Assembly (NCBI GenBank): GCA_022819745.1
Contig: JAJEGS010000038.1
Coordinates: forward strand, 1-49,633
Reading direction: 5' to 3'
Length of the DNA: 49,633 nucleotides
From: Candidatus Latescibacterota bacterium
Lineage (GTDB): Bacteria; Latescibacterota; UBA2968; UBA8231
The notes beneath the pieces were generated by a model. That model was not told the DNA's origin. It searched no databases and saw nothing but the letters and a program-made list of their open reading frames with translations. Positions within the stretch are counted from its first letter, which is position 1, and the number at the start of each line of letters is the position of its first letter. Of the stretch, positions 1 to 6,450 are shown piece after piece. Both the position numbers and the translations under genes were made by a program.

Positions 1-57
1 GCCTGAGATGGCTCAAACGGTGGATCGCCCACCAACGCCAACGCTTGCCCCCCTTCA

Positions 58-1290
58 ATGCACAGTTGGCACCCACAGGAATCAGAACCGTTAGGAAAAA
101 CAAAAAACCTAGCAAAAAGTAAAAATGTAAGGGAATCAGACCACGACTATATCAGACCAGACATGGGCTTGATGGAAACCACCGCTACAGCTCAAGAGAT
201 CAACCGATTTGGACTTAAAGTTGACGACGTCGCGATTACCAAAGATTCCGAAGATTGGTCCGATATTGGAGTTCCCGCCTTGGTTGTCGAGTCCAAATCA
301 GACCTTGTTTGTGGCTACCACTTGGCGATTATTCGCCCCCAAAGACTGGCACTGGTTGGTAGTTTCCTACTGCGTACTCTCCAAGCCGATGCTGTGAATA
401 GGCAGTTTCAGGTCGCCGCAACGGGAGTCACGCGCTACGGACTGCCAAAGTCGGCAATCGGGGAGGCTTGGCTTCTGCTTCCGCCTCAACAAGAACAACG
501 CGCTATCGCCGACTTCCTCGACCGCGAGACAGAGAAAATCGACACGCTGGTGGTGAAGAAGCGAACACTGATCGAGCGGCTAAAAGAGGAACGCACCGCG
601 CTGATTACACATACCGTCACCCGAGGTCTCCCACCCGAGGCCGCCCGCGCCGCTGGCATTGAGCCGCATCCCAAGTTCAAACCCTCTGGTGTCGAGTGGC
701 TTGGGGATGTGCCGGAGCATTGGCGAATTTCTCGACTTTCCCGTTTGACATCTTGTTTAGATGGGAGACGCATTCCATTGAATCGAGAAGAGCGAAGCGA
801 TCGGCAAGGACCGTATCCGTACTGGGGAGCCAACGGAATTGTCGACCACATTGACGACTGGTTATTTGATGAATCTCTTGTGTTGCTGGGTGAGGATGGA
901 GCCCCATTTTTTGCGAAAAATAAAGAGGTGGCGTTTCATGTAACTGGAAAAATCTGGGTAAATAATCATGCTCATGTTCTTCGTCCCCAAGAAAGAAATG
1001 ATTGTCGATTTTTGGCTGCTGCATTGAATCAAACAGAATTTGACATGTTTATAGATGGCTCAACCCGAGACAAGCTAACTCAGGATAAGATGCAAGCGAT
1101 TCCATTGGCGATCCCTTCTCCCATCGAGCAACACGCCATTGCCGACTTCCTTGACCGCGAGACAGAGAAAATCGACACGCTGGTGACAAAAATCGAGATC
1201 GCTATCGAACGACTGCAAGAGTACCGTTCTGCTCTCATCACTGCTACCGTGACCGGAAAAATTGATGCGAGAGAGGAAGCCGCTTTATGA
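58..1290 (+). CDS. hsdS: Type I restriction specificity subunit HsdS, 5' end damaged
   Basis: This is the DNA-recognition subunit of a type I restriction-modification complex; it would pair with HsdM (not in the window) and the HsdR at 8318. Two half-subunits are visible, each a target-recognition domain followed by a helical spacer. The spacer motif QRAIADFLDRETEKIDTLV occurs near residues 146-164 and again as QHAIADFLDRETEKIDTLV near 361-379. The first recognition domain is recognisable only from about residue 30 (YIRPDMGLME, then ITKDSEDWSDIGVPALV). Its normal N-terminal 50-70 residues are absent or unrecognisable, and the frame opens just after a TGA at 4-6. The ATG at 58 is therefore only the first available start, and the gene may be 5' truncated or frameshifted. 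Its TGA overlaps the ATG of the next gene. Confidence 0.85.
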   Translation: MHSWHPQESEPLGKTKNLAKSKNVRESDHDYIRPDMGLMETTATAQEINRFGLKVDDVAITKDSEDWSDIGVPALVVESKSDLVCGYHLAIIRPQRLALVGSFLLRTLQADAVNRQFQVAATGVTRYGLPKSAIGEAWLLLPPQQEQRAIADFLDRETEKIDTLVVKKRTLIERLKEERTALITHTVTRGLPPEAARAAGIEPHPKFKPSGVEWLGDVPEHWRISRLSRLTSCLDGRRIPLNREERSDRQGPYPYWGANGIVDHIDDWLFDESLVLLGEDGAPFFAKNKEVAFHVTGKIWVNNHAHVLRPQERNDCRFLAAALNQTEFDMFIDGSTRDKLTQDKMQAIPLAIPSPIEQHAIADFLDRETEKIDTLVTKIEIAIERLQEYRSALITATVTGKIDAREEAAL

Positions 1291-3113
1291 ACATTGAATC
1301 CATATATTTCAAGGGACATAGCTGTTTCAAAAAGGAGTGGGCTGGCTTCGATACAATCAAGCCGGTCAACGTCATAATTGGACGCAATAACTCTGGAAAA
1401 TCTCATCTGTTAGACTTGGTTGAATCACTGTGTGGCGGCGAGCCGTTTGATCGTGAGTGGCAGTACCAGTGTAGTAGTGTGTTCGATGAGGAATCGCTGA
1501 AGAAAATTTTTTCGGAAGAGGTGAGTAGTGAGGGCTATAGCAATGACTGGAGAAATCACGGACAGTATTTTGTCGGCAAAGAGGTAACGTGGGAATTTAC
1601 TACAGAAGGCAAGCCAGGAGGAGAAAGGCTGACAGGAGGCAGTCAGCCACCTCGAATGAATATATCGAACGTCAAGTATCCAGATGATTTCGACATAACG
1701 TATGGTTTAACTGACAATTACTCACCTCAGGAACGATCAGTCCGTATGAGGCATTCAGGAGTTCATAGGGTTCTAAGCGACGCAATGCACCAGCTTAATG
1801 GGACGTCTTTCAGTAGGCTCTTTGCAGATAGAGACATCAAAATCGAACCAAAAGACATAAAGATAGAACTTGGCCGTGACGGGCAAGGGGCTACCAATAT
1901 AATATGTAGGTTCATCACATTTAATAAACTCCCACGAGAAGTTATCGAAAAGGACCTTCTAGACAAACTGAAATTGATATTTGATAGTGACAGCCAGTTT
2001 TTAGATATCGGAGTGCAAGAGCTTGATGATAGGACAGATGAAACTGATGATAGGGCAGATGAAACAGGGAGCTATTGGGAAGTCTATCTCTATGAGGAAA
2101 AAAAGGGTTGGATTCCTCTCAGTAGGTCGGGAAGTGGTCTGAAGACCGTTATTCTGGTTCTGCTCAATCTACTAGTTGTTCCCAAAATTCCGGATGAGCG
2201 TTATTCTCAATACAAATATAAATCTCCGTTCACATTCGCTTTTGAGGAACTTGAAAACAACCTTCACCCGGCACTCTTACGGCGGTTATTCCAGTATCTT
2301 GAGGAATACGCAGTCAGCGAAAAAGCGACGATATTTCTGACGACCCATTCGAGTATTGCCCTCGATTTTTTCGGCACATCTGACCATGCTCAGATTATCC
2401 ACGTGTCCCACGATGGCGAGTCCGCCCGCACGACAACCATTCCCACGCATTCTGGTTATCTCAAGATAATTTCCGAATTGGGGGTACAGCCATCAGATTT
2501 GCTCCAAGTGAACGGACTCATTTGGGTGGAAGGACCTTCGGACCGCATTTATCTCAATCGCTGGATTGAGCTTTATACCGATGGCCGTCTTCGAGAAGGC
2601 CGCGATTATCAGTGCGTATTCTACGGAGGTTCGATCCTATCACAAGTACAGTTCAAGCCACCTGAAGACGAGGCCACCAAACTCGCTAATCTATTCCAGA
2701 TCAATCACAACTTCATCGTCGTGTGCGACGGAGATCGAACTGCCGGCGACTCTGGTCTAAAATCGAACGTGGAGAGAATTCGCGCGGAAGTCGAAAAGAT
2801 AGACGGCGCACACATTTGGATCACCGAAGCTAAGGAGATTGAGAACTACCTTCTTGGCTCTGTCCTTGAAAAAGTAACAGGCTTGTCTTGTCTGCCAGAT
2901 CCTGGAAAATATGAAAGTTGGTCATCATATACCAAAAAGCATATGCAGAGGAAGGGTACAGAAAAGGTGGGATTAGCTATTTCGAGTACCCAGTATATGA
3001 CAAGCGAAGTAAGAGAAGTAATGGAGAAGCGATTCGATTGGAAGGAACAGATGGAAGAAATCGTCAAGCGCATTGACTCGTGGAACGAAAATAGCCCCTC
3101 GGAAGAGCCGTAA
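1287..3113 (+). CDS. OLD-like ATPase with TOPRIM nuclease domain
   Basis: This is an overcoming-lysogenization-defect (OLD) type protein, a family combining an SMC-like ATPase with a TOPRIM nuclease that often acts in phage defence. The Walker A motif GRNNSGKS is at residues 31-38. An ABC-type Walker B region (FAFEELENNLHP) is near residue 319, followed by a switch histidine (LTTHSS). The C-terminal TOPRIM domain shows VEGPSDR near 413 and VVCDGDR near 477. No UvrD-like partner follows, so it looks like a class 1 single-gene OLD rather than a Gabija pair. It starts on the ATGA overlap with hsdS, suggesting translational coupling. The gene is visibly more AT-rich than hsdR, which fits recent acquisition. 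Its last 20 or so codons are duplicated near 6379-6420. Confidence 0.85.
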   Translation: MNIESIYFKGHSCFKKEWAGFDTIKPVNVIIGRNNSGKSHLLDLVESLCGGEPFDREWQYQCSSVFDEESLKKIFSEEVSSEGYSNDWRNHGQYFVGKEVTWEFTTEGKPGGERLTGGSQPPRMNISNVKYPDDFDITYGLTDNYSPQERSVRMRHSGVHRVLSDAMHQLNGTSFSRLFADRDIKIEPKDIKIELGRDGQGATNIICRFITFNKLPREVIEKDLLDKLKLIFDSDSQFLDIGVQELDDRTDETDDRADETGSYWEVYLYEEKKGWIPLSRSGSGLKTVILVLLNLLVVPKIPDERYSQYKYKSPFTFAFEELENNLHPALLRRLFQYLEEYAVSEKATIFLTTHSSIALDFFGTSDHAQIIHVSHDGESARTTTIPTHSGYLKIISELGVQPSDLLQVNGLIWVEGPSDRIYLNRWIELYTDGRLREGRDYQCVFYGGSILSQVQFKPPEDEATKLANLFQINHNFIVVCDGDRTAGDSGLKSNVERIRAEVEKIDGAHIWITEAKEIENYLLGSVLEKVTGLSCLPDPGKYESWSSYTKKHMQRKGTEKVGLAISSTQYMTSEVREVMEKRFDWKEQMEEIVKRIDSWNENSPSEEP

Positions 3114-3151
3114 CCGGCAGGATCGACGCCATAGAGGAAGTAGCTTTATGA
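3110..3151 (+). pseudogene. Copy of the hsdS 3' end
   Basis: In a frame offset from the OLD-like gene, these bases read VTGRIDAIEEVAL followed by a stop. The C-terminus of the HsdS at 58-1290 reads VTGKIDAREEAAL followed by a stop. The nucleotides also match (gaggaagtagctttatgaac against gaggaagccgctttatgaac), including the overlapping ATGAAC that begins the next ORF. After the ATG at 3148 only a 12-codon ORF remains. I read this as a scar left when the OLD-like cassette was placed next to hsdS by recombination at homologous gene ends. Confidence 0.75.
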
Positions 3152-3221
3152 ACAACCTGTGCTCAGTAGTTCGACTCAGATATTAGAGAGGAACTCCGAA
3201 TCCACACCGATAGGACACGTT

Positions 3222-4268
3222 ATGCTATCTCCAATTGCATTTGATCTAATCATCAAATACTTCGATGCTGTTGATCGCGCCGTCGCAGCGCGTCTTAGCC
3301 GCAAACGGCCGTGGTCCGAACCAGCACTCACGTCACTACTTTGTGACCTACTCGATGAGGAGACGCAGGAAGGCCAGAATCTGTCCTATACACTCAGACA
3401 GCTCAATGAAGAACTCAATGCCTTTGATGGCCTCGAAATGAACGCTACTCTTGAGACCCATGAGTATCCTCCTCATATCGAGCGATGGGTTACGCAATCA
3501 GATCTTGGATTCGTCGTGGGCTTCGACAACTTAATGATTCCAGAAGACTCATGGACTGCTTCATGGCTACTCCAAGCGAAGCGACTGTATCCGACTTCAA
3601 AAAATCCCGTGCAATACGACGAAACGTCGCGATTTGGTGGCATGAATAAAGAACAACATGCACGGATCGAGAAGCTAGTTGACACTACAGACGTGCCCTT
3701 TATCAAGTATCTACTGTACTGTCCTCGTGTTGAATCACTCGACCATGTTACCCGACAAAAGCTTAGGTACTTGCATAACAAATCTCTTACAACACACATC
3801 TATGACTATACTTTTGGGCTTCAACTGTATAATGAGCTCCGAAAAGTAGAGAACTCACTTGGGGCCGGACTTCTAATTGCAGATCCACGCTACTTGCCTG
3901 GTACGTTTGGTGCCGCACACTCAGAACTGTTGAAGCCTATCACTCCTCTTGACTGGCCTTCAGTCACGCCTCTTGCTTGGTTCTTGGCTCTTCAACTCGC
4001 AGATGAGTGTCCCGACATAGATCAGCAACATGGTTTACGTCGCCCTCTTCGCCTTCCCCCAACAGTAGCCCCTCCCAATCATTCTGATCTAGATTGGGTA
4101 CATGGCATTGTCACTGGAGATGAAAAGGCAGTCGAGCGAGTACTGGAACTATTCAACGATGATAATGAACGGGCACCGGAACCATTCCTTCCACCCCATA
4201 CATTGACCATTGGTGTATCTGTCGGACACGATTTGGATCCAGAGCGTAGACGAATTCGAATGGAGTGA
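3222..4268 (+). CDS. Uncharacterised protein, candidate PD-(D/E)XK-like nuclease
   Basis: I do not recognise the family with certainty. The product is 348 residues from the ATG at 3222, which has AGGA six bases upstream; a longer GTG start at 3159 adds 21 unconserved-looking residues. The N-terminal half is helical. Near residues 99-124 is the pattern D-L-G-F-V-V-G ... W-L-L-Q-A-K-R. This acidic residue followed by a QxK strand is the layout of restriction-endonuclease-like folds and recalls DUF6615-type proteins. It lies directly downstream of the OLD-like ATPase inside the split type I system and shares its AT-rich composition, so a defence role is plausible but inferred. No signal peptide or membrane segment is seen. 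Confidence 0.6.
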   Translation: MLSPIAFDLIIKYFDAVDRAVAARLSRKRPWSEPALTSLLCDLLDEETQEGQNLSYTLRQLNEELNAFDGLEMNATLETHEYPPHIERWVTQSDLGFVVGFDNLMIPEDSWTASWLLQAKRLYPTSKNPVQYDETSRFGGMNKEQHARIEKLVDTTDVPFIKYLLYCPRVESLDHVTRQKLRYLHNKSLTTHIYDYTFGLQLYNELRKVENSLGAGLLIADPRYLPGTFGAAHSELLKPITPLDWPSVTPLAWFLALQLADECPDIDQQHGLRRPLRLPPTVAPPNHSDLDWVHGIVTGDEKAVERVLELFNDDNERAPEPFLPPHTLTIGVSVGHDLDPERRRIRME

Positions 4269-4374
4269 GAAAGTTGTTCAACAATTCGCTCAACTGGAGC
4301 GGCGATTGAGCACGATCTGAGTTAGAATTCTTATTTTTTCATGCCAACGAAGGCAACGAACCCATTCTCCACTA

Positions 4375-4653
4375 ATGAAAGAACATCATCAAGTAACCGG
4401 ACTGCACTTTGATGGGGATTGCATGATTCTGACTATCGATGGTCGAGAAAAGACCTTTCAAGTGAGAGAAATAGCTCCTACCCTGCAAAATGCATCTGAA
4501 AAAGAAAAAAATCTCTTTGAAATCTCTCCTTCGGGCTGCGGTATCTATTGGCCACTGCTCGACGAGGACCTGTCCATTGACGGATTATTTGGCCTTGTTC
4601 ACAGATCAAAAAAGAAGGAAGTTCCTCCCGCTACAAAACCACGCTCTCCTTGA
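4375..4653 (+). CDS. DUF2442 family protein
   Basis: A 92-residue protein with the DUF2442 layout: a small beta-rich start (VTGLHFDGDCMILTIDGREKTFQV), a basic-acidic centre and the closing motif GCGIYWPLLDEDLSIDGL near residues 62-79. DUF2442 proteins usually sit next to DUF4160 partners in toxin-antitoxin-like pairs, and their biochemical role is not settled. No DUF4160 gene is present here, so this copy looks like an orphan. It is preceded by a gap of about 105 bases after the candidate nuclease, and a DUF433 gene follows 36 bases downstream in the same direction. Confidence 0.75.
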   Translation: MKEHHQVTGLHFDGDCMILTIDGREKTFQVREIAPTLQNASEKEKNLFEISPSGCGIYWPLLDEDLSIDGLFGLVHRSKKKEVPPATKPRSP

Positions 4654-4689
4654 CGCAGGTAGAAGCCGACAACATGAAGAAGAATCGTC

Positions 4690-4926
4690 ATGCTAGGATT
4701 TGAACGCATTACCTTTGACCCGGATGTAATGGGCGGTCGGGCCTGTATCCGAGGTATGCGCGTAACGGTCTCCCTCGTGCTCAATCTGGTCGCTAGTGGG
4801 ATGTCAACCGAGAAGATTTTAGAGGTCTACCCATACCTCGAAGCCGAAGATATTAGCGAATGTCTGCGTTACGCGGCGTGGTTGGCAGAAGATGCCGTAT
4901 ATGCGGTGGCACCGTCCCCGGCATGA
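4690..4926 (+). CDS. DUF433 antitoxin-like protein, orphan
   Basis: A 78-residue DUF433 protein. The diagnostic stretch is RITFDPDVMGGRACIRGMRV, followed by a helix and the LEAEDISECLRYAAWLAED ending. DUF433 proteins are small DNA-binding antitoxins usually encoded just upstream of a DUF5615 or other PIN-like toxin. No toxin follows: the 218 bases before the HEPN gene contain no recognisable partner. A second DUF433 that does keep a partner is at 49062-49283. This copy may have lost its toxin or act as a stand-alone regulator. Confidence 0.8.
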   Translation: MLGFERITFDPDVMGGRACIRGMRVTVSLVLNLVASGMSTEKILEVYPYLEAEDISECLRYAAWLAEDAVYAVAPSPA

Positions 4927-5020
4927 AATTCACGAGGACGGCCAGAAACCTGAATCGCCCCTTCGACGGATGATGTTCTTGGGAAACCGATTCCCTGCCG
5001 GACGGAGGCTTCTCTTAATT

Positions 5021-5042
5021 GACAAGAGGTTCGATTCTTGTC
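5021..5042 (+). other. Hairpin in the DUF433-HEPN gap
   Basis: GACAAGA (5021-5027) and TCTTGTC (5036-5042) form a perfect 7-bp stem around an 8-base loop. The flanking arms GGCCAGAAACC (about 4940) and GGTTTCTGGC (about 5065) are also complementary, so the whole 4940-5075 interval could fold. No T-run follows, so it is not a standard terminator. Otherwise nothing recognisable occupies 4927-5144. Confidence 0.4.
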
Positions 5043-5144
5043 ATCTTGTCCTAGAGCTTCTCTGGTTTCTGGCTTTCGTTGGAAGGAAGAATGACACGCC
5101 TTGATCCACGTCGTACACAGCCTAAACGATTTGATTAGAAAACC

Positions 5145-5582
5145 ATGTCGAACACCGAAGCTGAAAAATCCCTATCACGCGCAAAACAGCATTTGGAACG
5201 CGTCCTTGCAGCATGGGATGACCCTACTGATTGGGCAGACCTTACAATCTATGGGTTTTACTGTCTTGAAGCCTCTGTTGTTGCGGCGGCATCACATATA
5301 GGTATGGAACTCAAAAGAACCCATGTAGCTAAGGCTGAAATGGCAAGCGAACTTTCTCGCTCTCATAGCCTACCTGATATTGCCAATTTTCTTTCGGTTC
5401 TCAATAGCGCCCGTAAAGCTGCGGCCTATGGAGATGTAGATTTTCCAGTATTGAATGCACAGGATGTGGCCATTGAAATTGAGGATTACGTGGAAGCAGT
5501 TTCTGCGTTATTAGGAGATGAACCAAATGAGCAATCCTCTGATGAACAAGATGAACAACAAGATGAACAAGATGAACAATAG
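5145..5582 (+). CDS. HEPN-domain protein of a HEPN-MNT pair
   Basis: A 145-residue helical protein of the HEPN type, the RNase-like or acceptor half of HEPN-MNT toxin-antitoxin modules. In those modules the MNT partner neutralises HEPN by adding nucleotides. Seen directly: alpha-helical sequence with LEASVVAAASHIGM, SLPDIANFLSVLNSARKAAAYGDVDFP and an acidic C-terminus made of DEQ repeats. The usual catalytic RX4-6H is not present; the equivalent place reads R-K-A-A-A-Y, with Tyr instead of His. It may therefore be a non-nucleolytic HEPN or use another residue. The 3' end overlaps the MNT gene in a different frame. Confidence 0.7.
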   Translation: MSNTEAEKSLSRAKQHLERVLAAWDDPTDWADLTIYGFYCLEASVVAAASHIGMELKRTHVAKAEMASELSRSHSLPDIANFLSVLNSARKAAAYGDVDFPVLNAQDVAIEIEDYVEAVSALLGDEPNEQSSDEQDEQQDEQDEQ

Positions 5583-6243
5583 GCCCGAAAGCGTGGATTC
5601 ATCTCGCGTCCTCGAAACGATCGATAAATGGCCCAGTACTCGTGCAAAAGAATGGGTCGAAAACTTTGTCCAAATATCTCGTCAGCAATCCGACATCTGG
5701 GCGATTGTGATTTTCGGTTCCATTACTCGTCCGCGAGTCATATACAGTGTTGATGTTGACTTACTGGTCATTTATGAGAGCGAAAAGCCGAATTTTGTAC
5801 TCCCACCCCTTGATGTCGATATTCGGTCGTATCGTCAAGAGGATATAGAATCTCTTCTTTTAGAGGGACATGAACTTCTATGTTGGACGATTCTCTTTGG
5901 AAAAGTTCTCTATGAAAAAGATACATATTGGACAACCCTATGTGATAAATGGAAAAATTCTCTGCCTTTGCCTTCTGCAAAAACAGCAGATAAACGCGCA
6001 AAAAGAGCGAAGCAGCTCTTCGAGGATCTCAAAGTGATCGGTGACGAGGACGCGGCTCAGGAACAATACATTACGATGTTGACGCAAATTGCTCGTGCCT
6101 ATTTAATCAGGTCAGATATCTACCCTGCATCCCGCCCTGAATTACCAGATCAATTAAAATCTGTTGGAGAACACGAGCTTGCCTCTCAATTGGAAAAAGC
6201 ATTGCATACGCGTCGTGAATGGATGGAGACGCAAGCAATTTAG
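5527..6243 (+). CDS. MNT-type nucleotidyltransferase of a HEPN-MNT pair
   Basis: A minimal nucleotidyltransferase of the polymerase-beta superfamily, the presumed antitoxin of the HEPN protein just upstream. The active-site signature GSITRPRVIYSVDVDLLV carries GS, then DxD ten residues later; a third acidic residue lies in LDVDIRSY. A helical C-terminal domain follows (about residues 150-238). Several in-frame ATGs (5518, 5527, 5542, 5551, 5563, 5572) fall inside the repeat shared with the HEPN 3' end. I chose 5527 because AGGAG at 5513-5517 is nine bases upstream. The genes overlap by about 56 bases, implying coupled translation. Confidence 0.75.
   Translation: MSNPLMNKMNNKMNKMNNRPESVDSSRVLETIDKWPSTRAKEWVENFVQISRQQSDIWAIVIFGSITRPRVIYSVDVDLLVIYESEKPNFVLPPLDVDIRSYRQEDIESLLLEGHELLCWTILFGKVLYEKDTYWTTLCDKWKNSLPLPSAKTADKRAKRAKQLFEDLKVIGDEDAAQEQYITMLTQIARAYLIRSDIYPASRPELPDQLKSVGEHELASQLEKALHTRREWMETQAI
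5540..5579 (+). repeat. Dual-coding tandem repeat (GATGAACAA-type)
   Basis: Four GATGAACAA-like units occur in direct succession, with two more degenerate units upstream from 5516. In the HEPN frame they encode DEQ repeats and in the MNT frame they encode MNK/MNN repeats, each with its own ATG. Gain or loss of nine-base units keeps both frames open. Confidence 0.8.
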
Positions 6244-6251
6244 CCACTGGC

Positions 6252-6269
6252 CTCCCGCCTTCGCGGGAG
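6252..6269. repeat. REP-like GC-rich hairpin
   Basis: CTCCCGC-CTTC-GCGGGAG is a perfect 7-bp stem with a four-base loop, nine bases after the MNT stop. It resembles the widespread short interspersed hairpins with a CCCGCCTTCGCGGG core found in many bacterial genomes. No T-tract follows, so it is more likely a REP-type element than a terminator. Confidence 0.55.
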
Positions 6270-6335
6270 CGACCGTCGTCTTTTCCCGCCAACAATTTCA
6301 GAGCCAAAGCTCCTCTACCATCCTCCCATCTTTCC

Positions 6336-6440
6336 ATGAACACCCCAACCAACAAACAAGCCTTTGAAGCCCAAAAGGAACAGATGAAACAAATCGTCGA
6401 GCGCATTGACTCGTGGAACGGGAATTCTGTTAGTACGTGA
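6336..6440 (+). pseudogene. Chimeric remnant: hsdR 5' end joined to OLD-like 3' end
   Basis: The 34-codon ORF starts MNTPTNKQAFEAQ, nearly identical to the HsdR start MNAQTNEQAFEAQ at 8318. It then switches to KEQMKQIVERIDSWN, which matches KEQMEEIVKRIDSWN at the C-terminus of the OLD-like protein at 1287-3113. The match extends into nucleotides, including the untranslated CTTCCATGAAC before the start. Nothing between the two ends remains. It looks like the product of a deletion or recombination that fused the two gene ends. Confidence 0.75.
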
Positions 6441-6450
6441 GCTACCAATC

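Noticed and set aside
1..57. Frame from base 3 to a stop at 120-122 as the end of an upstream gene
   Set aside because: About 39 codons without recognisable family sequence; it could be the tail of an upstream gene, but the evidence is too weak to annotate.
3148..3186. 12-codon ORF MNNLCSVVRLRY as a leader peptide
   Set aside because: Its ATGAAC is explained by the copied hsdS end, and there is no attenuator-like structure downstream.
5021..5042. GGTTCGATTC resembling a tRNA T-loop
   Set aside because: The flanking bases do not form a 5-bp T-stem in tRNA register, and no anticodon, D-arm or acceptor stem is present; it is a simple hairpin.
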